Shown one piece after another: positions 26,753 through 35,973 of a stretch of 64,000 bases of DNA. The stretch is from Gallionella sp. Lineage in GTDB: Bacteria > Pseudomonadota > Gammaproteobacteria > Burkholderiales > Gallionellaceae. Location of the stretch: positions 294,098 through 358,097 of the forward strand of contig JAQTZW010000001.1 in NCBI GenBank assembly GCA_028687575.1. Direction: 5' to 3'. Below the pieces are notes generated by a model. The model saw only the letters and a program-made list of their open reading frames with translations, ran no database searches and was not told the DNA's origin. Positions within the stretch are counted from its first letter, which is position 1. The number at the start of each line of letters is the position of its first letter. The translations under genes were made by a program, and so were the position numbers.

Positions 26753-26761
26753 GGGGGGGGG
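26753..26761 (+). repeat. G9 homopolymer upstream of manC
   Basis: Nine consecutive G, 2 bases after the initiating-transferase stop and 83 bases before the manC ATG. Long enough to slip in replication; could alter transcription or leader structure. Confidence 0.6.
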
Positions 26762-26844
26762 TATCCTTGCGACTTAGTACAGCGTGGTTGAATTGTTTTC
26801 ATGTTGTGAATCACATGCAGGTGAGTTATTGAAATGGATAGTGA

Positions 26845-28260
26845 ATGTCTCTGAATGAAAGTGCGATTTTTGCAGTGATTCTGGCGGGAGGAACCGGCAG
26901 TAGGTTATGGCCTTTGTCGAGGCAGAACTGGCCTAAGCAGTTTTTGACACTGGATGGTGACGTATCGTTGCTTCAAACGACCATAGATCGCTTGGCGGGG
27001 TGTATTGCTCCCGAGAATGTTTTGATTGTTACCCAAGAGTCGCATGCAAAAGGTGAGGCATATCATGCGTTGCGTCCCTATGCTTCGCTATTTGAACCGG
27101 TCGGGCGCAATACCGCACCGGCTATTGCTCTGGCTGCGGCAAATCTGATGTTGAATGGTGATGACCCGATTATTGTTGTGTTGCCGGCAGATCATGTCAT
27201 TAAGGACGCAGCGAATTTTCAATTGCGTCTGAAGTTGGCAATCGAGGCTGCTAACCAAGGGAAACTGGTTACATTCGGTATTCAACCCACTAGGCCTGAT
27301 ACGGGGTTCGGTTACATCAAGGCGCATTCATCCGGGGCATCAGAAGTCTTGCAGGTTGAGCGTTTTACTGAGAAACCCACACTGCAAATTGCTGAACAGT
27401 TTCTTGCGGAAGGTAATTATTTCTGGAATTCCGGCATGTTTGTTTGGCGAGCTTCGGTGATTCTGAGTGAGATCAGGGAGCATCTCCCCGCGGTTTATCA
27501 GGTGGTGCAGGATATTGTCGCAGAAAGTGGCCAGTCCGGAGATTTTCAAAGTGCCGTAGAGAAATACTTTGCTTCCATGCCATCCGTCTCTATTGATTAC
27601 GGGGTGTTGGAAAAGTCAGCCAATGTCTCCTTGGTGCCTTGTGATATTGGTTGGAATGACGTTGGTAGTTGGCACGCGGTACATGAGATTACCAACAAGG
27701 ACCAGCATGGCAATGCAGTGTTGGGAAATGTCATTGCTATTGATTGCAAAAATAGCCTAATCAGATCGGAGAAGCGTCTGGTCGCAGCGATTGGGCTTGA
27801 AGATGTCTGTGTGGTTGAAACTGCTGATGCCATTCTTATTGCTAAAAGCGATCAGACGCAGCGTGTCCGGGAAGTTGTTGATGCGTTAGAGCGGCGCGGT
27901 GCTTCGGAGCATATCACGCATGTGAAAGTAAATCGTCCTTGGGGTAGCTACGCCGTGCTTGAAGAAGAGCAGAGTGCTTTCAAAATCAAGCGTATTGAAG
28001 TGGCCCCAGGGGCAAGGCTCAGCTTGCAAAGCCACGGTCAGCGTTCGGAACATTGGGTCGTGGTGTCCGGCACGGCTACCGTGACCAATGGAGAAGAGGT
28101 TTTCACCATACATAAGAATCAGAGTACTTATATTCCTATCGGAACCAAGCATCGCCTTGAGAATCGCGGTGCTGAGCCCCTGCATATCGTAGAAGTTCAG
28201 GTTGGCGAATATTTGGGTGAAGATGATATCCGGCGTTATGAGGATAATTATGGCCGTTAG
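26845..28260 (+). CDS. manC: Mannose-1-phosphate guanylyltransferase / mannose-6-phosphate isomerase
   Basis: 471 residues. Makes GDP-mannose from mannose-1-P and GTP; the C-terminal cupin is the type II phosphomannose isomerase half. N-terminal nucleotidyltransferase motif LAGGTGSRLWPLSR, FTEKP, sugar-site NYFWNSGMF, and SIDYGVLEK. Isomerase half from about 355: VNRPWGSYAVLEE, SLQSHGQRSEHWVVVSGTA (metal His), and TYIPIGTKHRLEN. Shows that the polymer contains mannose or a GDP-mannose-derived sugar. Confidence 0.95.
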   Translation: MSLNESAIFAVILAGGTGSRLWPLSRQNWPKQFLTLDGDVSLLQTTIDRLAGCIAPENVLIVTQESHAKGEAYHALRPYASLFEPVGRNTAPAIALAAANLMLNGDDPIIVVLPADHVIKDAANFQLRLKLAIEAANQGKLVTFGIQPTRPDTGFGYIKAHSSGASEVLQVERFTEKPTLQIAEQFLAEGNYFWNSGMFVWRASVILSEIREHLPAVYQVVQDIVAESGQSGDFQSAVEKYFASMPSVSIDYGVLEKSANVSLVPCDIGWNDVGSWHAVHEITNKDQHGNAVLGNVIAIDCKNSLIRSEKRLVAAIGLEDVCVVETADAILIAKSDQTQRVREVVDALERRGASEHITHVKVNRPWGSYAVLEEEQSAFKIKRIEVAPGARLSLQSHGQRSEHWVVVSGTATVTNGEEVFTIHKNQSTYIPIGTKHRLENRGAEPLHIVEVQVGEYLGEDDIRRYEDNYGR

Positions 28261-28334
28261 CAGCTAAGTGTATTTTCACCGGGCTGTAATATGGAAGCTG
28301 TAGTATGTCTCTTCATTAAATGGTAAGTGAATAA

Positions 28335-29807
28335 ATGAGCAATGCCAGAGCGTTGTGGCGAGAGAAGGCTCAACTGTGGGCTTTTTTTGCTTTAATTGTT
28401 TTTGCTCCGTTACCTCTGGGCGGGAACAGGCCGTGGGCGTTGGCGTTGCTGGGTTTATTCACGGGCAGTTTGCTGTTGTTGAATATTTGGCTGGGGGGGG
28501 GGTGCCAGAATATCTTGCGGGAGCGTTTGCTGCGAGTCCCGCTGATTGCGTCGCTGCTGTGGATTTTGTTGCTGGCAATACAGCTTGTTCCTTTGCCTAT
28601 TGCGTGGGTTGAGGTGCTGGGTCGAAGAGAGTTTTACGGGCCGATAAGGCATGGTGGTGAATTCATACCCATTTCTATAGATGTTTATTCCACACGTCTA
28701 TATCTCGCGAAGGCATGCATTCTTAGTGCTGTGTTCTGGTTGGTGATTGTGCTGGTTAATTCTCGTCGGAGACTGAAGTGGCTGGCGCGGATTATTGTTT
28801 TTTCTGGCTTGTTGCAGGCTGTGGTTGGTATCTTTTTGATGGCCACTGGAACGACCTTTTCAATGTTCTTTGTGGAGATGTCCAATCCGCGCGGGCATGG
28901 GACATTTGTATCGCCCAACAATTTCGCAGGCTATCTGGAACTTACACTGGCAGTCGGTATCGGCTATATGATTGCCAAACTGGATGGTCATGCTGTTTCA
29001 AATTGGAGAGAACGTTTGCATGGCTGGCTCACGGTTCTTATTAGTGAGAAGGCCTTGTTGCGACTATCCTTAATCATCATGGTGGTAGGCTTGGTCGCAA
29101 GTCGTTCGCGCATGGGGAATGCCGCATTCTTTGCAAGTCTGTTAATAGTCGGAACGTTGGCGATTTTTCTGATCAGGCAAGCGGCGAAAAATGTGCAGGG
29201 CGGTCGTGAGAAGAATACTTTGCAGGTCATGATGGTTTTCATCGCCAGCTTGGTCGTGCTAGATGTTTTTATTATTGGCGGAGTTGTCGGCGTTGAAAAG
29301 GTGGTTCAGCGAATTGAAAATACTAATATTGCACTTCTTAACAATCAGCAGGCTGGAAACGCTTCAGGGAGGATTCATCTGCAGGAGCAGTCACTGGAAG
29401 AGCGTGGGGAAGTCGCAGAAGTTTCGCTTCGACTCATAAGGGATTTTCCCTGGATGGGGACCGGTGGCGGAACATTTCATCTTGCCTTTATGCATTATCA
29501 GCCATTGGAAATGAAAGGTTATTTCGATCATCCACATAACGACTTTATTGAATTTCTTAGCGAAACGGGGGTTGTGGGTGGGCTGTTATTACTGGCAATT
29601 TTGTTGCACAGTATAAAATGTTCAGTGTTGCAGTTGATTAGGAGTCATGATCAATATGCAAGAGGTATGGCTTTTGCCAGTCTAATGGGAGTGATTTCGC
29701 TATTAATACATGGTGCCGTAGATTTTAATTTTCAAATTCTAGCCACCTCCATATTGTTTATGGTTGTAGTGAGTCTGCCGTACTTGAGTATATTATTGAA
29801 ACGCTGA
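28335..29807 (+). CDS. Wzy/O-antigen-ligase-like polysaccharide polymerase
   Basis: 490 residues, about 10-12 membrane helices. Wzy_C domain with the large periplasmic loop: RLIRDFPWMGTGGGTFHLAFMHYQ then GYFDHPHNDFIEFLSETGVVGGLLLL, the conserved H-N segment. Probably polymerises the repeat unit in the periplasm; a ligase role cannot be excluded by sequence. A G10 run encodes Gly-Gly-Gly at about residues 54-56, close to the N-terminus, so slippage would abolish nearly the whole protein. Confidence 0.83.
   Translation: MSNARALWREKAQLWAFFALIVFAPLPLGGNRPWALALLGLFTGSLLLLNIWLGGGCQNILRERLLRVPLIASLLWILLLAIQLVPLPIAWVEVLGRREFYGPIRHGGEFIPISIDVYSTRLYLAKACILSAVFWLVIVLVNSRRRLKWLARIIVFSGLLQAVVGIFLMATGTTFSMFFVEMSNPRGHGTFVSPNNFAGYLELTLAVGIGYMIAKLDGHAVSNWRERLHGWLTVLISEKALLRLSLIIMVVGLVASRSRMGNAAFFASLLIVGTLAIFLIRQAAKNVQGGREKNTLQVMMVFIASLVVLDVFIIGGVVGVEKVVQRIENTNIALLNNQQAGNASGRIHLQEQSLEERGEVAEVSLRLIRDFPWMGTGGGTFHLAFMHYQPLEMKGYFDHPHNDFIEFLSETGVVGGLLLLAILLHSIKCSVLQLIRSHDQYARGMAFASLMGVISLLIHGAVDFNFQILATSILFMVVVSLPYLSILLKR
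28493..28502 (+). repeat. G10 homopolymer inside the polymerase gene
   Basis: Ten consecutive G, reading TGG CTG GGG GGG GGG TGC in frame. Insertion or loss of one G would frameshift at about codon 56 of 490. Candidate contingency locus. Confidence 0.65.
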
Positions 29808-29863
29808 GTATTTCAGGTACAATCCGGCGCACAGTTGTTTTGAATTTATTTCGGGGGAAAGTC

Positions 29864-31039
29864 ATGTTACATAAATATTCTGCTATTTCGGTTGCTGTGA
29901 TCGGAGTACTTTTTTCATTATCGTCATCAGCTGTCGAATTTGAGCCGGCTCAGACGAATGCGGGTGGTTTTGAAATAACTCCTTCCGCACGTTTATCTAT
30001 CGGTCGCGATAGTAATGTCGGGTTGACTAACGCTGCGCAAACTGCCACTAATTTTACAATGCTGGAGCCAAGTGTTGAAGTTGCGTTGCCGACCCATGGT
30101 CAGTTGTATGGGGCGAAATACCTCGGGAGATTGGTTCGGTATTCGGGCGGCACAACAGATAATTACAACGATCACAGCTTTAATGTTTTTGCAGATAATG
30201 TCTGGTCATCTAGGTTTAAAACGCTTGTGGATGTTAACTATCTCAAAGGGCATGATGGGAGAAATGCTTTACTTTTTAAAAACAAAGAGCTTTTTCACGC
30301 AACAGGCTTCAATGTTATGGGGCATTACGGCGCGGAAGGTGCGCAGGGACAGTTTGAGTTGTCAGCAGGCCAAGTTTCCAAGCGTTACGATACAAACAAT
30401 AGTGGGGCTACCCAGCTTTATGACAACAATCGGACTGATTTGATAGGAACATTCTTTTATAGAGTGGCTCCGGCAACACAGATGTTTGTCGAGGCAAGGA
30501 ATTCTAAGTTTAGTTATGTTGTGGCTTTGCCGGGAAAGAATCTTGATAGCACTGAGCAGGGCTATATGCTTGGCGTAAAATGGGACGCTACAGCCAAAAC
30601 TACGGGTAATATCAAGCTGGGTTCAATGAAGAAGTCTTTCAATTTGGGCCAGTTGCCTTCTGGTAGTACTGCTGTTTGGGATGTGGGTATTCAGTGGCTG
30701 CCCAAAACTTATTCAAAAGTAGATTTCAAGCTGCAACAAAGAGCAAACGAATACGGTGGTGTTGGTAGTTTTATTATCAGTAATGATAGCAGCCTCGCGT
30801 GGGCTCATGACTGGACTAGCTATGTTACGTCCACGTTGTCGGTTGGTGATGGCTCCGATAAATTTCAGGCATCAACTCGTACCGACAAGCGTCAGACCTA
30901 TGGGGCGCGTCTGACGTATGGTTTCAGGAGTTGGTTGAGAGTGGGCGTTGAATATCAACACAGTCGGAGAACTTCAACTGTTCCAGCAGTGGCTTACACT
31001 AAGGCTGTTACGATGCTGACCTTGGAAGGTTCTTTGTAA
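29864..31039 (+). CDS. Outer-membrane beta-barrel of the polysaccharide locus (EpsL-like)
   Basis: 391 residues from ATG 29864 with GGGGGAAA upstream; the track start 29840 adds residues before the signal peptide. Signal SVAVIGVLFSLSSSAVE, then TPSARLSIGRDSNVGLT as in putative exopolysaccharide barrels of the EpsL/BBP2 type. The rest has alternating hydrophobic strands and ends in LTLEGSL. Likely an outer-membrane pore or scaffold for export. Sits between the polymerase and the Wza-like gene. Confidence 0.78.
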   Translation: MLHKYSAISVAVIGVLFSLSSSAVEFEPAQTNAGGFEITPSARLSIGRDSNVGLTNAAQTATNFTMLEPSVEVALPTHGQLYGAKYLGRLVRYSGGTTDNYNDHSFNVFADNVWSSRFKTLVDVNYLKGHDGRNALLFKNKELFHATGFNVMGHYGAEGAQGQFELSAGQVSKRYDTNNSGATQLYDNNRTDLIGTFFYRVAPATQMFVEARNSKFSYVVALPGKNLDSTEQGYMLGVKWDATAKTTGNIKLGSMKKSFNLGQLPSGSTAVWDVGIQWLPKTYSKVDFKLQQRANEYGGVGSFIISNDSSLAWAHDWTSYVTSTLSVGDGSDKFQASTRTDKRQTYGARLTYGFRSWLRVGVEYQHSRRTSTVPAVAYTKAVTMLTLEGSL

Positions 31040-31047
31040 TTTAATTC

Positions 31048-31719
31048 ATGCTCAAGTTGTTTATGGAAATCCTGTTTTCGGGTAGGGGGTGGCTGTTGTA
31101 CGATTTGAATGCTTGCATACGCAAACTCTGGGCGGTGTTTCGAGGTTGTGGTCGTATTCTTTCGGCTGCATTGATATTGATGGTTATCGCCGGCCTGCAG
31201 GGAGTGTCATGTGGCGCGGTCGAGTTGGTCGGTCAAGAGGCGCAACGTATAGGGGGTGCCCCTAATTTCCACCTTGGACCTGGAGATGTCATCAGCATTA
31301 CGGTGTACGGCGAGGAAGATTTGTCGCGTCAGCATTACCGTTTGCCGGATTCTGGTTTAATAATGTTCCCATTTGGCGAAGTTGCAGCATCGGGCTTGAC
31401 GATTTCTGAGCTTGAGAGTCGAATTGCCGATGGCTTGCGCGGTGGATATTTGGTGAATCCCCGAGTGTCGGTAAGTATTGAGGAGTATCGTCCTTTTTTC
31501 ATTAATGGCCAAGTGGCTCAACCAGGTGCTTATCCTTACAAGAGTGGACTTACGGTGAGAATGGCCGTTTCAATAGCGGGTGGTTTTAAAGAGAGAGCTT
31601 CTGAAAGTAAGATTTATGTCGTTCGTGAATCAGATCCTACTCATCAGCAAGTCAAGATAAGTCTGGATGGGGAAGTGTTCCCAGGGGATGCCGTCACTGT
31701 TGAAGAAAGTTTCTTTTAA
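31048..31719 (+). CDS. Wza-like polysaccharide export protein
   Basis: 223 residues. A long N-terminus with a hydrophobic signal (ILSAALILMVIAGLQGVSCGAVE). Poly_export domain starts FHLGPGDVISITVYGEEDLSRQHYRLPDSGLIMFPFGEV, then an SLBB segment FFINGQVAQPGAYPYKSGLTVRMAVSIAGG. Short form lacking the C-terminal outer-membrane helix of Wza, so the barrel encoded upstream may supply the pore. ATG of the next gene overlaps this stop by one base. Confidence 0.87.
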   Translation: MLKLFMEILFSGRGWLLYDLNACIRKLWAVFRGCGRILSAALILMVIAGLQGVSCGAVELVGQEAQRIGGAPNFHLGPGDVISITVYGEEDLSRQHYRLPDSGLIMFPFGEVAASGLTISELESRIADGLRGGYLVNPRVSVSIEEYRPFFINGQVAQPGAYPYKSGLTVRMAVSIAGGFKERASESKIYVVRESDPTHQQVKISLDGEVFPGDAVTVEESFF

Positions 31720-33920
31720 TGCAACATATTGAAAATATCATTACTGAAAAATCCAGTCAGACAGAAGATGGTGCTATGGATTTGCTGGCTTACTGGCGAG
31801 TAATACAGCGTCGTAAGTGGGGGATATTAGGTTTATCTTTCTTTATCACGCTGTTGGTTGTTGTCATTGTTTATATGATGACGCCGATTTATAGCTCTTC
31901 AGTATCAATGCTGATTGAGCAGAATAAGTCCAAGCTTGCTTCTATGGACGATATTTATTCTGGTCAAAGTTCAGATAAAAATTATTATCAGACTCAGGTC
32001 GAGATGCTTCAATCTCGTGCGCTCAGGGAGGCTGTTGTTGATCGTTTGAAATTGACGAAGAGTTCATTGTTCAACGCACCTGTTAAGCCATCCCTAGTTG
32101 GCTCGCTCAAGACTGCACTAGGCATGGGCGCTGCCAAGGATGTGGTTCGCGATGAGCGGAGAGTACGAGAGGGGGTTGTGGCAGCACTTTCCGGGATGAT
32201 TAAAATTGAGCCGTCCAAGAATAGTCAGTTAGTCCGGATCGTTGTCGAGTCAGTAGATAAGGATTTAGCAGCTACCGTGGCTAACGCTGTTGCCGAAACC
32301 TATATTGATCTGGATCTCGAGGCGCGCTACAAGATGACCCAGAAGGCGACAAGTTGGATGAATGTACGTCTTGTTGCTTTAAAAGATAATCTGGATAAGT
32401 CAGAGCGTGAGTTACAGACTTACCGAGAGCAGCACAATATTATTGATACCAAAGGATTGGAACTCGGCGGGGCGACTAGTCAATTAGGCTCGGCCTTGAG
32501 TAATCTGGCGGAGGTTAGGCTGGCGCGTGCGCAAGCACAGACTAATCTTGAACAAGTCCGGCGCGCAAAAGGTAATGAGGTATCTCTTCCTATCGTTCAG
32601 CGTAATCCCTTGGTGGCAGGCTTGATCAGTGCAGTGGCCGATCACGAACGGAAAGTTTCTGAATTATCTAATCGCTATGGACCTCAGCATCCGAAGTTAA
32701 TTCAGGCGCAGGCCGAGTTAAAACAGGCAAAGGCCAACCTTCATGCTCAAGTCGCCGATGTTGTAAGTGGCTTTGAGCGTGAATATGAGATGGCCAGAGC
32801 GAATGAGGGTGCCATTGCAGGCGCAGTGGCTGAGGCAAAGAACGCCATTCAGGGTTCAAACCGCAAAGAGTATGAGTTGACGGCCTTGGAGCGGGAGGTT
32901 AAAACCAATCGCGAACTTTACGATATGTTTATGGGGCAGTTAAAGGGAACTGCGGCGGTAGGCGATATGCAGACTGTGGTCGCGCGCGTAGTTGACCCGG
33001 CAATTGTTAGTGATGCTCCTATCAAGCCTAGAAAGTTATTGATTGCCGGCTTTACACTTTTAGTTAGCTTGATGCTGGGCGTGGCTGTGGCATTTCTTCT
33101 CGAGTATCTGGATAACTCTGTTAGGTCGGCTCAAGATGCAGAGCGAAAATTGGGCTTGCCGCTTTTGGCTGCTGTTCCGGACATTGAATTGCCCTCAGGG
33201 AAAAGCGCCGGACTTTATTATCGAGATGCGCCGCAATCGTTGTTTGCTGAAGCAATTAAAACGATTCGTACCGGGATTTTGCTATCGGGTATTGATCATC
33301 CTAAGAAGACTTTGCTGGTTACCTCTTCTGTGCCTGGAGAAGGGAAGTCAACCGTGGCAATTGATTTGGCGTTGGCGCATGCTCAGACCAAACGAGTGTT
33401 GCTGATTGATGCTGATATGCGTAGGCCTTCTATTGCCAAGGTTCTTGGCTTGGATAATACCCATCCAGGATTGTCTATGCTGGTGTTGGGAATGGTGAAG
33501 CTTGAGAATTGCGTATACAAGATAGAGGGGTCTACGCTTGACGTGCTAACGGCGGGCAGTATTCCTCCGAATCCATTGGAGTTAATTCTGTCCGAAAAAT
33601 TCAAAGGTTTGCTTGCTGAGCTATCTAAGCAATATGACATCATTATGATTGATTCGCCGCCAGTGCAGTTGGTGAGTGATGCCGTAGTGTTGGCCAGTAT
33701 GGCTACAGGGGTTGTTTTTGTGTTGAAAGCAGACTCAACACCATTCCAGCTAGCTCGTAGAGCGATTTATTCTTTGCAAAGAAGTGGCGCTAATATGTTC
33801 GGTGTGGTGCTGAATAAGGCTAATTTCAGAAACGAGGAATATTACGGTGGTTATGGCAAATATAATTACCATGCCTACTATGGCGAAGATGCCGATAAGA
33901 AGTCTGGCAAGGTTGGTTGA
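31719..33920 (+). CDS. Wzc-like chain-length determinant with tyrosine autokinase domain
   Basis: 733 residues. N-terminal Wzz domain with helix 1 (WGILGLSFFITLLVVVIVYMM, ~30-50) and helix 2 (LLIAGFTLLVSLMLGVAVAFLLEYL, ~430); between them a coiled-coil periplasmic region (~190-400). C-terminal BY-kinase: Walker A SSVPGEGKSTVA, Walker A' RVLLIDADMRRPS, Walker B IIMIDSPPVQLVSDA. The end carries the tyrosine cluster EEYYGGYGKYNYHAYYGED used for autophosphorylation. Controls chain length and export with the Wza-like protein. Confidence 0.93.
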   Translation: MQHIENIITEKSSQTEDGAMDLLAYWRVIQRRKWGILGLSFFITLLVVVIVYMMTPIYSSSVSMLIEQNKSKLASMDDIYSGQSSDKNYYQTQVEMLQSRALREAVVDRLKLTKSSLFNAPVKPSLVGSLKTALGMGAAKDVVRDERRVREGVVAALSGMIKIEPSKNSQLVRIVVESVDKDLAATVANAVAETYIDLDLEARYKMTQKATSWMNVRLVALKDNLDKSERELQTYREQHNIIDTKGLELGGATSQLGSALSNLAEVRLARAQAQTNLEQVRRAKGNEVSLPIVQRNPLVAGLISAVADHERKVSELSNRYGPQHPKLIQAQAELKQAKANLHAQVADVVSGFEREYEMARANEGAIAGAVAEAKNAIQGSNRKEYELTALEREVKTNRELYDMFMGQLKGTAAVGDMQTVVARVVDPAIVSDAPIKPRKLLIAGFTLLVSLMLGVAVAFLLEYLDNSVRSAQDAERKLGLPLLAAVPDIELPSGKSAGLYYRDAPQSLFAEAIKTIRTGILLSGIDHPKKTLLVTSSVPGEGKSTVAIDLALAHAQTKRVLLIDADMRRPSIAKVLGLDNTHPGLSMLVLGMVKLENCVYKIEGSTLDVLTAGSIPPNPLELILSEKFKGLLAELSKQYDIIMIDSPPVQLVSDAVVLASMATGVVFVLKADSTPFQLARRAIYSLQRSGANMFGVVLNKANFRNEEYYGGYGKYNYHAYYGEDADKKSGKVG

Positions 33921-33933
33921 TGCCAGAGTTTGA

Positions 33934-34665
33934 ATGATAGATCTTCACTGCCACTATCTGCCCGCCATTGATGACGGTTCACAATCAATGGCGGAATCTC
34001 TTGATCTTGCAAGGGCTTCTGTCGCAGATGGAATTACCCATGCGGTGATGACCCCGCATATTCACTTGGGGCGCTACGAGAACCTTCGTTCTACGGTTGT
34101 TGCCGCTACCGCAGAGTTCCAGTCGGCACTGATGGAGGCTCATATTCCCTTGCAAGTCTACCCCGGTGGAGAGGTGCGATTAAGCTCGGATATTCTCGAT
34201 TTGCTTGAGCAGGATGAGATTCCTTTTCTGGGTGATTTGGATGGCTATAAGGTACTGTTGCTGGAGTTTCCCTACAGCCAAATTCCAGTTGGAACAGAAA
34301 AGTTGTTGCGCCGCTTGATTGATTTTCGTATCCGGCCATTGATTGCACATCCAGAGCGTAATAAGGTCGTGCTGGCTAATATCGAAAGGATATCGCCGTT
34401 TGTCGGGATGGGTTGTTTACTTCAAGTTACTGCCGGATCTATAACTGGGGCGTTTGGCAAGCCAGTTCAACATGTTGCTGATTTATTGCTGGAACGCGGT
34501 TGGGTATCAGTAGTTGCATCCGACGCGCACAATTTACTGCATCGGGCACCTATTATGACGCAAGCAAGGAGCTTGCTGCGTGCACGTGGTTTCAGTGAGT
34601 TGGCAGACCGGATGACCATGAGGCTACCCGCAAAGATTTTGGGTTTGAAGGTCGGGGACATTTGA
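33934..34665 (+). CDS. CpsB/YwqE-type PHP tyrosine-protein phosphatase
   Basis: 243 residues. PHP-fold metal phosphatase: DLHCHYLPAIDDG (metal HxH and Asp), TPHIHLGRY, GGEVRLS, LLLEFPYSQIP, LIAHPERN and VASDAHN provide the metal ligands. Expected to remove phosphates from the tyrosine tail of the Wzc-like kinase encoded just upstream. Unusual for a proteobacterium only in that low-molecular-weight Wzb is the more common partner. Confidence 0.92.
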   Translation: MIDLHCHYLPAIDDGSQSMAESLDLARASVADGITHAVMTPHIHLGRYENLRSTVVAATAEFQSALMEAHIPLQVYPGGEVRLSSDILDLLEQDEIPFLGDLDGYKVLLLEFPYSQIPVGTEKLLRRLIDFRIRPLIAHPERNKVVLANIERISPFVGMGCLLQVTAGSITGAFGKPVQHVADLLLERGWVSVVASDAHNLLHRAPIMTQARSLLRARGFSELADRMTMRLPAKILGLKVGDI

Positions 34666-35292
34666 TTGAGGCTTTTGGAGGTGGGGTTGTTCAGGAAAAT
34701 CCTTGTTACTTTGCTTGTCCTGCCGGGCTTCGTATTTCTTGTAAAGGCGGGTGTTGCGGACTTCCTGAGATTGGCTCCTTGCTCTTATATTGAATCAATT
34801 CAGCACGGTGCCCGTATCTATCCGACTGAACTTTTTGCCGCGCGTGAACAATTATTATCGGCCCGTCAATGGGATGCAAGCAATCCGATCGTCCCTGAGT
34901 TTTTGGCTCAGATTGCCCTGATTCGCTATCGTTTGGTCAGTTTTAGTCCCAAGTTGCAAGAGATGTTTCTAAATGAAGCCATTGATGAATTGCAACGAGC
35001 GATAGAATTGCGCCCCAATTTACCCCATTTGTGGGCAGCGAGAATGACCGCAGCCAGTTGGTTGATCGCTTCGAATGCACGAGGTGTGGTTGATGAGGCT
35101 CTCGTTAAACGAGAATTGGCTGCTATCAGCATAGCACTGCATCAAGCTTATGTTCTGGCTCCTTCCGAACCCATGGTGCTGCAGCAGATTGCTGTTGTTG
35201 GTCGACTGCATTACTCTGAACTCTCGGTTGAAGATCGCGATGTCATTGATGGTGCTGTGGAACAGGCCGGCAAGCTTAATTTAAAAATTTAA
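34666..35292 (+). CDS. Unknown envelope protein with TPR-like helices
   Basis: 208 residues from TTG 34666; TTG 34687 is better spaced from the GGAG at 34677 and may be the true start. One N-terminal helix (ILVTLLVLPGFVFLVKAGVADFL) and a helical remainder with TPR-like spacing (EAIDELQRAIELRPNLPHLWAARM; ALHQAYVLAPSEPMVLQQIAVVG). Position at the end of the operon suggests a role in assembly of the export machine; no function assigned. Confidence 0.68.
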   Translation: MRLLEVGLFRKILVTLLVLPGFVFLVKAGVADFLRLAPCSYIESIQHGARIYPTELFAAREQLLSARQWDASNPIVPEFLAQIALIRYRLVSFSPKLQEMFLNEAIDELQRAIELRPNLPHLWAARMTAASWLIASNARGVVDEALVKRELAAISIALHQAYVLAPSEPMVLQQIAVVGRLHYSELSVEDRDVIDGAVEQAGKLNLKI

Positions 35293-35385
35293 AAATAATT
35301 TTATTTTGAGGATAAAAAAGTATTTTGCAATGAAGAATGATTTCAAGTACTATCACGCGTAATTAATTCAAATTGAGGTGTCCTA

Positions 35386-35868
35386 ATGAAAAACCTGAAA
35401 CTTATGATGAGTATCGTGCTGCTTTGCTTCTCGCAGTTTGTATTTGCGGCTGCAACTCCAGCACAATTAACTGCCTTGGAAAATGCATTGGCTGCAGTTG
35501 CGCTTGATCCTGCCAATCAGTCCTTGGCAAATGCGGCGGTTCAAGCAGCCGCTAATGCTGATATTGCTGAGAATGATATTGTGACTAGATTGTTTAACTT
35601 GGGCGTTCTGCCTGATGTTATTAGGGCCGCGATGTCAAACAATATTAATATCGGCACCGATGTTAGTGGTGTACAGCAATCATGCTCACCGCTGTGTGGG
35701 CCGGATCACTTGGCGGATGTCTCTTACAAGCTTACTGCCAATCCGATTGTTGAAAATACTCTAGGGCAACTAGCCGCTACTGGGGCGGGTGGTGGTGCTG
35801 GTGGTGGTACTGGTGGAAGTATGCCTGCTACTGGAAGCGGTCCCAATGGTGCTGTTACACCGGGTTAA
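35386..35868 (+). CDS. Small secreted protein with Gly-rich tail, unknown
   Basis: 160 residues. Clear Sec signal (MKNLKLMMSIVLLCFSQFVFA). The mature part is Ala/Asn-rich helical (ALENALAAVALDPANQSLANAAVQAAANADIAENDIVTRLF), has one CysXXXCys (SCSPLCG), and ends in a glycine-rich tail (TGAGGGAGGGTGGS). It has its own AT-rich upstream region and a strong terminator, so it is a single-gene unit. Lies between the polymer operon and lapG/lapD homologues; possibly a matrix or surface protein, but not recognised. Confidence 0.7.
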   Translation: MKNLKLMMSIVLLCFSQFVFAAATPAQLTALENALAAVALDPANQSLANAAVQAAANADIAENDIVTRLFNLGVLPDVIRAAMSNNINIGTDVSGVQQSCSPLCGPDHLADVSYKLTANPIVENTLGQLAATGAGGGAGGGTGGSMPATGSGPNGAVTPG

Positions 35869-35887
35869 TTGTTTTTCTTGTAATTGC

Positions 35888-35920
35888 AAAAGGGGAGCTT
35901 GATGCTCCCCTTTTTGTTTT
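35888..35920 (+). terminator. Strong terminator after the secreted-protein gene
   Basis: AAAAGGGGAGC (35888-35898) pairs perfectly with GCTCCCCTTTT (35904-35914) around TTGAT and continues into T's. Twenty bases past the stop. Confidence 0.92.
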
Positions 35921-35973
35921 TGAATCGCGTATATTTTGCTTTGTTGCGATATGGCTAATGGTGATTTTCTGAC

